DNA of 64,000 nucleotides from Mixophyes australis (lineage: Eukaryota; Chordata; Amphibia; Anura; Limnodynastidae), in NCBI GenBank assembly GCA_036250195.1, contig JAVHZZ010000003.1, positions 22,969,573 to 23,033,572 on the forward strand, in the 5' to 3' direction. Below the pieces are notes generated by a model. The model was not told the origin of the DNA, ran no database searches, and was given only the letters and a program-made list of their open reading frames with translations. The translations under genes were made by a program, and so were the position numbers. Of this stretch, positions 1-10,914 are shown in pieces; position 1 is the stretch's first letter; every line of letters begins with the position of its first letter.

Positions 1-1159
1 GCCTCAATGATGTCTCTTGTTCCTAGTGAATTGATAGGCTTAATCCTGACTCGGGATAGATGGTTGGTATGCCCACTGTGTGTCGGTGATGGGTGCACTT
101 TAAATTTACCTCAGGCAAACTGTTTGCATATTGTTCAGACCCATGAGCCCAGTGCTGTGAGTCAGCAATACTAACCACAGTGCCACAGTTTATACAGTAA
201 CATGATGACAAATAGGTGAATATAGCCACAATTAGCTAAAAAAATAAAAATAAAATAAGCTATATTTTATGACCAGAGATGCCTCCTCTCTGTGAATGCT
301 CTTTGTTAATGGTAACTATAATGATGATCACAGACCCGAGGGTGATTCGCAGATTAATACAATCAATGTATGTATTTTGTCTTGTGACCACAGCGCCACC
401 TAGTGGTTACTGAGTGCTATAGCTAGTGACAAATATAAGACGTCCTATTGTCCTGTAATACAGGTCAGCAGGGAGATCTGCTAAGGGGTGTTGTAAGAGA
501 TACAGTCATTATTCCAAAAATATGAAGCACCAAAGTGATTTTACATATATGTGTGCTTCCTTTCTTCCTGAAAATGTACCAGTATAAGAAATATAGAGGT
601 TTAGAAACTAGGAAGTCAAATAATCCTGTGCTGGGGTAAAATCTAATTGTAATTCTGACTGAGCTTAGACACCAGTGGTGAAGATTTACATCAGACCTAA
701 AAGAGGAACAACATTGAAGGAAAGAAAAATGTACACTACACAGTTCCTGGAAGATGGGTAAAAGAAGTGTATGTACTGTACATGTTGGTATTCGGCAGAT
801 TTGGGGTATTCTTTAGCAGTGCTCCTCGCAGTGGCTGTATGAGGAGGGGCTTGGTGATTTTATCTGTATGTATAACAATATTACTGAGCAGTAGCAGTTT
901 ATCTGTAAATTCCTGGATAATCATATTCCAGAATAGAAACATCATACACATATAGACAGTTTACAGAACTATAAAACATTTCTCAGTGATTGGTATTTTT
1001 CCCCTTTAGGGAACAAAGTCTTATTCAGACCATAACTTATTTCATATATAGGACTATGTTCCAATATTTACTATGTACAATATCCTGAAGAGATCACATC
1101 ATAGACTTCAACTAGGAATATGTCACCTATACAAAACTTATTCAAAGATGACTTTGCTG
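1..1159. other. Non-coding, no recognised feature
   Basis: AT-rich unique-looking sequence. The open frames here are short and show no recognisable protein family. Probably intronic if the window lies inside msra. I see no clear terminal inverted repeat or tail. Confidence 0.5.
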
Positions 1160-2395
1160 TAAGCCTGCTAAGGCTGCCTGTAGCTCCCCCTAGGGGTGTG
1201 ATTTGGATCAGGCTTCTTCTATAGCTCCCCCTAGAGGTATTATTTGGATCAGGCTTCCTCTATAGCTCCCCCTTGGGGTGTGATTTGTACCAGGCTGCCT
1301 CTATAGCTCCCCTTAGGGCTGTTATTTGGATCAGGCTTCCTCTATAGCTCCCTTTAGGGGTGTGATTTGGTTCAGGCTTCCTCTATAGCTCCCCCTAGGG
1401 GTGTGATTTGGATCAGGCTTCTATAGCTCCCCCTAGAGGTATTATTTGGATCAGTCTTCCTCTATAGCCCCCCCCCCCCCCCCCCCCCCCCCTAGGGGTG
1501 TGATTTGGATCAGGCTGCGTCTCTAGCTCCACCTAGGCAGGGGTAAACGCAGGATTTGTAGAGGGGGGTTTCCACACAACGCCACCAGTGGGCATGACCA
1601 GCATGCATGGGAGCATGGCTATAATTTTAGACAGTGCTTGGCTGCTCTCCAACTCTTCCTATCCCCATAATATACATGAGCAATGCTGTGTGCACTACTG
1701 TTAGGTGCACGCAGATCTGCCTTTTCAAGCAGAGCTGTGTGAAGCGGGAGCAGGGTCCAGCCACCTCAATTATACAGTGCCCCAGGCTTGGAGGGGGATT
1801 TCCAGCCACTAGGAACCCCCCCCCCCCCTTGGTTTGCTAGGGGTGTGATTTGGATCAGGCTTCCTCTATAGCTCCCCCTAGGGGTGTGATTTGGATCAGG
1901 CTGCCTCTATAGCTCCCCCTAGGAGTGTGATTTGGATCAGGCTTCCTCTATAGCTCCCCCTAGGGCTGTGATTTGGATCAGGCTTCCTCTATAGCTCCCC
2001 CTAGGGCTGTGATTTGGATCAGGCTTCCTCTATAGCTGCCCCTAGGGGTGTGATTTGGATCAAGCTGCCTCTATAGCTCCCCCTAGGGGTGTGATTTGGA
2101 TCAGGCTGCCTCTATAGCTCTCCTAGGGGTGTGATTTGGATCAGGCTGCCTCTATAGCTCTCCTAGGGGTGTGATTTGGATCAGGCTGCCTCTATAGCTC
2201 CCCCTAGGGGTGTGATTTGTTTCAGGCTGCCTCTTTAGCTCCCCTAGGGGTGTGTTTTGGATCAGGCTGCCTCTATAGCTCCCCCTAGGGGTGTGATTTG
2301 GATCAGGCTGCCTCTATAGCTCCCCCTAGGGGTGTGATTTGGATCAGGCTGCCTTTATAGCTCCCCCTAGGGGTGTGATTTGGATCAGGCTCCCT
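1160..2395. repeat. 41-bp minisatellite
   Basis: Tandem copies of a 41-bp unit containing TATAGCTCCCCCTAGGGG and GTGATTTGGATCAGGCT. The period was checked by the spacing of CCTAGGGG at 2041 and 2082. About 20 units are present, with variants such as CCTAGAGG, CCTAGGGCT and a C-homopolymer expansion near 1470-1491. Each unit contains the short palindrome CCCCTAGGGG. The array is interrupted between about 1538 and 1843 by a MITE. Confidence 0.95.
1538..1843 (+). mobile_element. hAT-like MITE (family A, copy 1) inside minisatellite
   Basis: Begins CAGGGGTAAACGCAGG and ends near a C-tract followed by TTGGTTTGC. Closely related copies lie at 16616-16867 (opposite strand) and 40158-40397, sharing the ATAATTTTAGACAGTGCTTGG block. 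The other two copies have 8-bp near-identical target duplications, which supports a hAT assignment. Here the flanks are minisatellite sequence (CCTAGG and CTAGGGG), so the duplication cannot be read cleanly and the right boundary is uncertain by a few bases. Confidence 0.7.
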
Positions 2396-3887
2396 GTCTC
2401 TTGCTCTGTATAATACAAAGGAGCCACATCTCACACGTCTTCAGTATTGTTTTTTATGCTCTAGTAAAAGCGAAAATAGTAATAAAACACCTAGATATGA
2501 TCGCCATCTCATAATAATCCATGTGTTTGGGTACGCCATTCATTTCTTTTGGGGCTATGCATATAGTGCCCCTAAAGGGCACTTTCATACAGTACAGAAT
2601 AACATTTTATGACCGGACCAATATTCATGAAAATATAGCCTATCAATTCATCAGAAACTAGTGACATCACTGAGCCATGAGGCCCCGTGCCCCGTGCCTC
2701 GGTATAATAAATATTGATTCAGTCCAACAAGCTGCTGCCTTATAAGGGACAGGTGCAAATGAAGCCATTTATTGTGGTATTATTACCGTAGTGATGTATC
2801 TGTGGTGGGGAGGGGAGCAGGAGACAATTGCTCAGGTCCTTATTATGCTGCTGGGGCTGCCTCACGTGTCCCTCAGTCACTGCCTGAGAGCTGCATTGCG
2901 GGTGAAATAGTAAATAACAAGGTGAAAGTACCAAACAATACGTCTCATTCAGTAGCAATCAGTCTGATCTTAGCATCGCATGTAATATACAATACGTTCC
3001 ACAAGATGTCTCTTAGGAGGCAATCTGTGCTAAAAGAGAAAAATAATTCCATATATTAATGATATCACGTAGTAAATATTAATTGACACTGATTAAGATC
3101 AATATTGATCTATAAAATAAATCTTCCAGGGAAGCAGAGGGCACTGAAGGAGTTACAGCGAGCTGGCCCCATGTAGCGTTGGCTCCGGTTGCTATGGAAA
3201 CGTCTGCAATATTTTACATACATATAGAACACATAGGTGTGGGGAGACATATGCATTTATTTCTTATCTATATGGATGCACAGCGCCTTGTTGCCAGGGG
3301 TAACCAATACCAAGACAGGGAACAATACCGTCTGCAGAAAGCTTCTCCTGGGGGGGGGGGGGGACACAGGGAAATGTCTGCAGTCTATACAATAATGGCT
3401 GCTAAGACTCCCAAGAATATAGATGCAATACTCTAACTCTGCATTGTATAAACTGTATAAGTACGAAGCCTAAAGACCCTGATGGTAATTGTGTTTAATA
3501 GACCTGTCTCCCTGATGGTGGTTGCCATAGTAAAGTATTATATCCACGGTTTGCATTATTATTTTCTTACAACCAACACTGTGAACAAAATCAAAGGCTG
3601 ATAGAACAAACCCCTTTTTTTCTAAAAATAAAATAAAGTGGCGTCTGCAAGCAGGAGAGGCAGCCATCTTGTCTTGGCTGAGTGTATGTTCTTAGGAATG
3701 CAGCCTATGTGTTCACTAGGAGTTAGTGACCAAAACACCAGGAGCCAAAAAGTACCTATTGTTTCACTTATGTCATTATTAATAGTGGTTCAGCCATTTT
3801 GTGCCTTAGGGATATCCAGGATTCCAGTAAATCGATGGTCTGGTCCTCCCACAAAATGGCTGCCTCTTTTGTGTGCAAGCAACCTGT

Positions 3888-3894
<7 letters not shown>
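2396..3894. other. Non-coding, no recognised feature
   Basis: No protein family, tandem array or clear transposon end recognised. Contains a G homopolymer at about 3350-3363. The short open frames here look like chance. Confidence 0.5.

Positions 3895-3935
<41 letters not shown>
3895..3935. repeat. (TA)n microsatellite
   Basis: About 40 bases of pure TA dinucleotide immediately left of the Helitron-like element. A matching TA run follows its other end at 4416-4443, so the element appears to have inserted into, or carried, a TA-rich target. Confidence 0.95.
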
Positions 3936-3936
<1 letters not shown>

Positions 3937-3937
<1 letters not shown>

Positions 3938-4415
3938 CAAGTTAACCCGTGCATGATACTCATGCATTCTAGTCAAATCAAGCTACTTAAGGTGTTAAAA
4001 AGGTTCTTGTCATGCATTTGGGCCATAGCCCAGGCCTCAACCACCAACCACTCCCCACTGTCACCCCTGGCAACCACCAACCACTCCCCACTATCACCCC
4101 CGGCAACCACCAACCACTCCCCACTGTCACCCCCGGCAACCACCAACCACTCCCAACTGTCACTTCTCCTTCAAGAAATATATATATATTTTTTTAATCT
4201 TTATAAACACTTTTAACAATTAACAAATTAAATTAACAAATTAAAAACATCTTAGTATACCAAATTTCAGCCCTTTCTGAATTTTTTTTTCCACACACAC
4301 TAAGAATTTAGTAGGTCAGTGTATAACTCCGCCCAGCAGGTGGCGCTGCAGCTTGGTTTTATTTTTTCCCACACACAGACAGACTAACACACGCCACTAG
4401 ACATTTATATTATAG
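3937..4415 (-). mobile_element. Helitron-like non-autonomous element, copy 1
   Basis: Read on the minus strand it starts TCTATAATATAAATG, matching the TC-plus-AT-rich start of many Helitrons. It ends with a short hairpin (GCATGAGTATCATGC), then about 9 nt and CTTG. A second copy at 38041-38442 shares both ends and the internal blocks, including a GCAGGTGGCGCTGCAGC segment. No terminal inverted repeat or target duplication is evident, as expected for rolling-circle elements. The terminal CTTG is not the canonical CTRR, so the assignment is tentative, but family membership of the two copies is clear. Confidence 0.6.
4027..4165 (+). repeat. 33-bp tandem repeat inside the Helitron-like element
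   Basis: About four copies of a 33-bp unit reading ACCAACCACTCCCCACTGTC followed by ACCCCCGGCA. Because 33 is divisible by three, it yields apparent open frames that are not genes. One partial unit is present in the second copy of the element (around 38288-38345), so the expansion differs between copies. Confidence 0.85.
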
Positions 4416-4569
4416 ATATATATATATATATATATATATATATTTCATGTGTGAATATAAATCTGCAGTAAAGTGTACAACGTGTGGTGTTAGGGGCATA
4501 CACTCATCAGTTAATGCTTTATAATGTGTCAGGCAAATACCTATGAAATATTAATTACCGCAAACAGGG

Positions 4570-5900
4570 TCTTTTTGTCCAGTCATTGGCAAGTTTCTAA
4601 TTTTTCCTCCGTCCTTCTGACAGGATAGCCATAGAGTCCCGGATACCTTTTCGATGGTGCCCGCATAAACTAAAATACCTTGGTGTTTACCTTACTAAAT
4701 CCTAGCACAAACTCTATCAGGCAATTTACCCACATTTACTATCTACCATGAAGATAGGCCTCCTTACTTGACATCCCCAACATATCTCTTGGATAGGCCA
4801 CATAAATGCGGTTAAGATGAATATTCGTCCTCGATTCCTTTACCTTTTCCAGGCCCTTCCCGTGTGCATCCCCCCTCAAACTTTTAAATTCATTCAGCAC
4901 CTAATCTCCACCATTATTTGGTCCAATAAATGACCCAGAGTCCGCCTCAAAATTCTTCAGTGGTTATCCCAGGGTGGCGGCCTGGGAGTCCCCAACTTTA
5001 AGCGATATTATCAAGCTGCGCAGCTCGCCCACTGTTTGCAATGGAATTTTGCTTCTCCATCCAATCTATGGGCGTCCATTGAAGCTGAGTCTCTTCACTT
5101 ACCCACTCTGCTCTCCTTACTCTAGCATCCCGCCATCCGGTGCTGGGGAAGTCACACCCGGTAGTAGCTCTCTCTCTCTTTTAGTCTTGGACAGAGTCAA
5201 CAAAGTACACAAACTAGCCTCTGACCGCTCTATACTCATCCCTATCGTTAGGAACCCTGCATTTGAACCAGACCTTAGCCATCTTTCTCTTCCGTGGCTG
5301 GTTGGTGGCATCAGATTTCTTAGTGACATTTCTTGTACGTCCTTATTCCCTCAATGTTTAGATCTCCAGTCCTCACTGCCACAAACGTTTTTTCCAAGTC
5401 CTGCAAATTCACAATTTTCATACATCTTACATCCACTCCCTTCAACCCAGACCCCCCCCCCCCCCCCACTACATTGGAAGCTTTATGTTTATCACAGGCC
5501 TCTACTAACGGCCTGGCCTTAACGCTCTGTGCTGAACTTACGCTCCCCGGCTCCTTGCCTGGGAGACTGACCGTGGAGAGTCTCTAGACGCAGAGGAGTG
5601 GTCTGAGGTCTGGGAACGTGCTTCCTCCAGCTCTGTCTGTGTTAGAATTAAGGATGATGCTTATAGATTGTTGTACCACTGGTAGTATGTTCCCGCTAGG
5701 CTTTCAAAAATGTTCCCAGACACTTCAGATAGGTGCTCAGCTCAGGGCACATTCCTCCACATATGGTGGTCTTGCTCTAAACTTTCCAACTATTGGTCCA
5801 TGTGTAATTTAATCCGCTCAGTTATCCTACGTGACCTACACTCCAAATACCTTCTTCTTCCTTTAGCTCCCCAGACACCGCAAAACATCAATTTAAGCTA
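4570..5900 (+). pseudogene. Decayed L1/Tx1-clade LINE, ORF2 C-terminal part
   Basis: Fragments in several plus-strand frames resemble the end of an L1/Tx1-type ORF2. They are KYLGV-like near 4675; a Q-W-L-S-Q-G-G-G-L-G-V-P-N-F stretch near 4960-5000 followed by YYQAAQLAHC-like sequence; and a late H-I-W-W-S-C block near 5755-5775, typical of the C-terminal zinc-knuckle-like region of these ORF2 proteins. Many stops and frameshifts separate the pieces, so it is dead. It is 5' truncated and the 3' end is not clear. The clade assignment rests on motif resemblance only. Confidence 0.65.
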
Positions 5901-6040
5901 ATCCGTCACTTTGTCTGTGCTGCCACCTGCTGGATTACTGCAGACTGGAAGTCTGGCACTCCTCCCTCTCCTGCAGCTGTCCTAACTAGAATATGGTATA
6001 TCTACGGTATATATGGTATCGTATGGAGTATATGACAGCT

Positions 6041-6107
6041 ATCATCATCATCATCAACAACATTTATATAGCGCCAGCAAATTCCGTAGCGCTATACAAT
6101 TGGGACA
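6041..6107 (-). repeat. L2-type LINE/SINE 3' tail fragment
   Basis: ATCATCATCATC followed by ATTTATATAGCGCC and TTCCGTAGCGCTATACAATT. This is the reverse complement of the 3' tail shared by L2-like LINEs and the tRNA-SINEs in this window. Confidence 0.8.
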
Positions 6108-6284
6108 TTAGGTGATATATAATAATAACATGCGCCTTCCATTTCTTAATTAGCTCTGACGCTGGTTTATCATATTTGTTCGTTTACTTGTCAGTAGCTC
6201 TTTTCCACTCTCCTCTTGGGCCTCCCTCTCTTCTTCTTCCTTCTTCTTCTTCTCTTTCCTCTCTACACTTTCTAACTATCGTGT

Positions 6285-6382
6285 TCTAGAATGTGCTCGA
6301 TAACTAATAGCTGGAATCTGATTGGTTGCGACGGGAAACACCTCCACCTTTCCTTTATAGAAGGTTTGATAAATCTGCCCCT
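6285..6382. repeat. Half copy of a foldback MITE
   Basis: Carries the TAGCTGGAATCTGATTGGTTG block and GTTTGATAAATCTGCCCC end found in complete foldback copies at 16223-16396 and 37640-37814. Only one arm is present. Confidence 0.7.
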
Positions 6383-6550
6383 TTGTTTTTGGTCCATGAG
6401 TGACTTGAGCTTGTCTGCAATTAATTAATTGTTTAATTTATTAGTTAATGCACCTCCTGTATAAAATGGACCTATAACGATCGTCCGTGGTGTGAAAATC
6501 TTATTGTCTTTATTGTATGGCTAAAAAAGTTGAGCTTACTACTGATGAAT

Positions 6551-6684
6551 CAGGCCTGGCCAACCTGTGGCTCTCCAGGTATTGTGTAACCACATGCCCA
6601 AGCATGCTCTGCCAACAAATAGACAGCCGGCATCTGGCAGGGTGTTCTGGGACTTGTAGTTTCACAACACTTTGGACAAGCCTG
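6551..6684. mobile_element. hAT-like MITE with CAGGCCTGGCCAA ends
   Basis: Left end CAGGCCTGGCCAACC. The right end read in reverse is CAGGCTTGTCCAAAG, followed in both arms by GTGTTGTGAAAC-like sequence. Flanking octamers are TGATGAAT and TGCTGAAG (6 of 8 identical), compatible with an aged 8-bp hAT target duplication. Contains CTGGGACTTGTAGTTTCAC; a similar stretch recurs near 36875, where the boundaries are unclear. Confidence 0.7.
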
Positions 6685-6699
6685 TGCTGAAGCAAAGCA

Positions 6700-8547
6700 T
6701 CTCCAAATATACTCAATCTCTGCACCTTGACACTCATCAGAATATCTCGTCCTGCAAAACAAAGTTGTCTTTTGGCATTTGTTAACCTCAACCTTAACTA
6801 TAGTTCCTTTCCTTCATAACGTTCTCTCTTGCAGAGCTTTCCATCGTCTTCCTTGTACACCAGCTCTTATATATAATGACCTCCTTTGTGTTTCTTGCTT
6901 TAGCCCAGTACAATGTACAGAGCCAACTCAAATATTAAACTAATCATTGCCCCTTGTACAAGAACCTCGCTATCTGCCTAAAAATTGCTCCCACAGACGA
7001 TAGTGTTAAAATTATCCTTGCATATCGTTTCCTACACAGGCAAGCTTCCATTAGATATCATATTAGATTCGCCACTCACTGATTTGCACATACATGCTCT
7101 TGTTTCTGTATGGCCCCTCTACTTTGTAGATTGTAAGCTCTTCAGGCCAGATACCTCTAACCTGCTGTATCTTATAAATGCCACAGCCTGTCTATGGTCC
7201 AATGGCCCAACCTCTCATAAAAATTTGTCAAAATGTAAGTAATTCTAGTATAATATTGATGATAAACTTAGTCCATTTGGATATTTGGGTTTAGTTCTAC
7301 TTGGTTCCTTGCAGTATTCTGGTTGCTTCTCATCCTGTTGACTTTGAGTCATTGTCACACTCTGAATATTTCTGTGGGAGTTTATTTTTGGCTGATGTGA
7401 ACACACTCCCTCTCCCTACTCCCACTGCTTCTCCGATCCTTTGTTCCATTACATATTGCTTCCATTTATCACCGTCTCTGCCAGCTGCGTCTCACCTTTT
7501 ATTTTTTGTTTCATCCGGCTCTGCGTGTCTTTGAATTATGGCTGACGATGGTTGCTCCCAGCCAGACACTTTGTCATCAACTTCTAAGCAGTTCATACAA
7601 TGTATTAACTCTCTTCCCTTTCTTCGCTGGGTCTTTATACATTGTGTAAGAAGCGTTCCTTCCACATTCACTAAGAATCGTACCCATTGATTTGCTTCGT
7701 TGTACAAAGCAACATCTTGTATCAGCGAAACAGAATAAAGTTGATCTCCGTTCTCGCAGAGGATGTTGCATTGAAACACTTACAGGGAATGGTCGGGCAA
7801 CTTGGCAGCAATCAGGCTCATTGGCCAGAGATAGTGTCGTAAGGGGAAGATTTAATATTTAACGCAGTCCCCGATATCTGCTGCGATCCTCAATATTGCA
7901 GTTAACGCCGGTTTTCGGGGGATTTTATGCAGAAAAATACATTGATAAATGGCCCCCTAAGAGTTTATGTGAGCGTCATGTGATCGTCTCACATCCAATC
8001 CCGAGACACTCCTCTACCCTGCCCACCCTCTGTATATTTATGTCAGTGGTGTGTGAGCGTCACACCAAACTTAATAAAATCTCCAATTCCATAACAGGAC
8101 TCCAGCTGTCATTGTCAGCTGCGGGTTCAGTGACCGTTCCGCATTGGTAAATGGAAACCACGTATCCTCCCCATCACTGGTAATTTTGCTGAATACAAGT
8201 AAGCCCAGAGAACGTATCTCAAATCCCTCCTGCTTGTCATATCTTATGGATCCAGTGTAACCTGCATCTAACAATGGCTGGCATGTCAGCTGCTGCCAGA
8301 TCCAGGGTAAAAGGGGGAGATCTGAGACCATCGGGTCTATTTATTAAGCCCCCTGATTTAGTTGATAACGATTTTTATTATCGCTGCTTCTCGCAGAGAT
8401 TAAAATTAACATTTCGATGCACTTTATCATAGTTATCTTGCGATGAAAAGTGTCTGTTTCCAGAAGAGATTTCTCCCCAGAGAGCCTTATCTCCCTTGCT
8501 CAGCATTTCAGCACCACGGACAGTGGTGGTGAGAGCTGTACAGCAGT
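6700..8547. other. Non-coding; fragments of repeats only
   Basis: No intact gene. A TAGATTGTAAGCTCTTCAGG stretch near 7128 resembles LINE/SINE tail sequence. GGGGGCCATTTATCAATG-like (7938-7961, minus strand) and GGGTCTATTTATTAAG (8335-8348) resemble MITE ends, but partner ends could not be paired confidently. The minus-strand frames at 7492-7779 and 8071-8331 have no family resemblance I can name. Confidence 0.4.
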
Positions 8548-9088
8548 CGGGACAGCTTCTGCAGACCTTGCTCCTATCCGTACTGCTCATTGTGTACATA
8601 GGACCTAAAGTGACGGATATTAATGACAACAGTCTGACTTTCTTACAGCCCTCCATGACATACAGGGGTATGTGGTGCAGGATACCTCCCTGGGGACTGC
8701 CATCTAATTGGTGACTGCCATCTAATCGGTAAATGTTCTCGACCCAGATTCTAAATAGAATGTTTATTTGTCTTACTCTATTATGAAGGGTCAGATCCAG
8801 GGATGCCAATCTCCACCTCTGTGTCTGATAACTCGGACAGTGGCAATGTTTACGTGTCGCCCTCTTATGACTATGAACAGATCTGTATCTTTCAGATCAC
8901 AGTGCAAGCCCAGGATGCTGCTTTAACCCGCTAAATATTACTGTCACAGCGGTAACAGTTGTTATTAAAAAGACCCCAGCCATAGATGCTGATTCTGGCT
9001 AAAATTCTGGTCTCTCCTATCAGATTCTCCAGGCTACAAATTCTACACAATTTAGCATCACTCTATATACCGGAGAGCTGAGGACTAG
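8548..9088 (+). pseudogene. Clustered-protocadherin ectodomain pseudogene fragment
   Basis: Several plus-strand frames together follow a clustered protocadherin from one cadherin repeat into the next two. An RTAH-type strand near 8580 is followed by the calcium-linker motif VTDINDN (8612-8632). A YVVQDTSLGTAI strand starts at about 8669. A VLDPDS-type A-strand and a QIQG-MPIS-type block lie around 8733-8815, and DSGNVY and YDYEQ precede FQITVQAQDA (about 8835-8922). A NITVTAVTVVI strand follows, then DADSG (8988) and LSYQILQATN, and finally LYTGELRT (about 9063-9088). This order matches the end of one repeat, a full repeat and the start of the next, roughly EC4 to EC6. Stops and frameshifts occur throughout, and the right end is cut by a MITE. 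Not a working gene. The subfamily (alpha, gamma or delta) is not resolved. Confidence 0.8.
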
Positions 9089-9820
9089 GGGTCTGATTCA
9101 TGTCAGGACGTACATCCATTTGTGTGGCATATCTTGCGTGGAATAAGCTGTGTGCATGATCAGATGCACACAGATGCATTACACCAGTGAACGCAATTCA
9201 TGTCTGAAGATGACACATACGACTTGAGAGAGGGAACAGGGGAGGGCAAGGGTGGAATAATGTAGGCAATGTACAGGGTGTGCGAGGGCATTCCGACGCA
9301 GATGGGGCTGACTCCAGGTTGTCATACGTACGCCTGGTTTCAGCCCTATCACTTGCATCGGACACAGGGCAGTGTAAGTGCTGACTGATAGTGATGACTG
9401 GCACGGCATAGTCCCTGTTTTAAAAACGACCCCGATGCATGCCATAAGCTATCACACAATATGTGTATGCAAGGAAGATTGACTATAAAAAAAACATGTA
9501 TGTACAGTACGCATAAAAGCATCTTGATTTATGTATTTAATGTTAAAAAAAATTATTAAAAAATATTTATTCTTAAAAATCTATTTTTGTTGTTAATGAT
9601 TATATTGTTAAGAGTTGTTCATTTATATTTTTTTATGCGTTCTGATGTGACATTGTATTGTACATATGCTCTGTCTGTCTACATACAGCAAATAACGTTT
9701 AAGCAGAGCGTACTTATACCCAGATTCAAATGACAACATATCTTGAGATCTCCTTAGATTTGAATGTGTTTTTAAAATGAAACTTACGTGCAAGTTACAT
9801 TCGGACTTGAATCAGGCCCT
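9088..9820 (+). mobile_element. CTGATTCA-ended MITE, copy 1
   Basis: Left end GGGTCTGATTCATGTCAGG, right end GACTTGAATCAGGCCC, which are inverted with respect to each other. Internal sequence (CAGTACGCAT, ATCTTGATTTATGTA, a TTAATGATTAT block) recurs in copies at 18902-19778 and, in reverse, 24885-25580. Non-coding. No clear target duplication, so the superfamily is open. Confidence 0.75.
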
Positions 9821-9832
9821 GTATGTGCTTTG

Positions 9833-10032
9833 GTAACACGGTGGCTTAGTGGTTAGCACTTCTGCCTCACAACACTGGGGTCATGAGTTTGATTCCTGAC
9901 CCTGGCCTTATCTGTGTGGAGTTTGTATGTTCTCCCCGTGTTTGCGTGGGTTTCCTCCGGGTGCTCTGGTTTCCTCCCACACTCCAAAAACATACTGGTA
10001 GGTTAAATGGCTGCTAATAAATTGACCCTAGT

Positions 10033-10066
<34 letters not shown>

Positions 10067-10174
10067 GGGAATTTAGACTGTAAGCTCCGATGGGGCAGGG
10101 ACTGATGTGAGGGAGTTCTCTGTACAGCGCTGCGGAATTAGTGGCGCAATATAAATAGCTGATGATGATGATGG
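9833..10174 (+). mobile_element. tRNA-derived SINE with L2-type tail (full length)
   Basis: The head contains an RNA polymerase III box A-like GTGGCTTAGTGGTTAGCA (9841-9858) and box B-like GAGTTTGATTCC (9885-9896). A conserved central region follows (GTTTGTATGTTCTCCCCGTG, TTTCCTCCGGGTGCTC). After a (TG)n run come TAGACTGTAAGCTCC and the tail GCGGAATTAGTGGCGC ending in GATGATGATGATG. The tail matches L2-like LINE ends, so mobilisation by an L2-type reverse transcriptase is the likely mechanism. A second copy lies at 24258-24594. Confidence 0.9.
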
Positions 10175-10189
10175 TAGACAGAGGTGCCA

Positions 10190-10914
10190 CAAAAACATAG
10201 GGCTCTTGATCCAAGTTAGAAACAATGGGCGGCCTGCACTATCCACTTCTGCCTCCATAGTCCTGACTGTGGTGGGCAGCATCCCGGAGACCCCTTTAGA
10301 ATTTAATGATCTGCATTTAAATGGCATTAGCCAATGGACTCAAGCTTGTTAGATTGCCCCAGACCGCAGTCCCCATTGAAAATGATGGGGACTGTGGTTT
10401 AATGCAAAACTTGGCCTAATGCAGAAGATATCTATGATTCCTTTTGCTGTATAACTAGAATACGTAAAAATGCCTAAACCGTACGGAAACAGCCATAGGC
10501 GAATGGCCTATGGCTGACTAAATGGGCCCCTGTAACCCTTCAACAGACAACAATGGTAAAATCTTAGTAAAAAACAGCCAAAGGAGAAGGTGGACAGAAT
10601 CCGCCCTGCCAGAAACAATCAGGAACATCATCAGGTAACTTGGGAATATCCCTTCTCTTATCCGTGAGGCTGCTGATCCGCGTTACAAGTCGCTGCACTG
10701 CCAGATAGGGGTAAGTGGTGGTAGATGTATAGGAAGCTGAGCAGTGACCAGAGTCAGCACTGGGAGTCATAGCTGGTGGGTACAAATCACAGATCATCGG
10801 AGATTACTCATTGGATGGAGAACCCCTTTACATGTCTCAGATGATCCATCTCTTTTCAGGGCCGTTCTGTTACTATCCCAGGAATTGTGACTATGCCCAA
10901 AACATCATAAATGC
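10190..10914. other. Non-coding, no recognised feature
   Basis: Unique-looking sequence between the SINE and the 34-bp minisatellite. No protein family or repeat ends recognised. Confidence 0.4.

Noticed and set aside
8378..8809. 143-codon minus-strand frame
   Set aside because: It is the antisense of the protocadherin fragment on the plus strand and shows no motif of its own.
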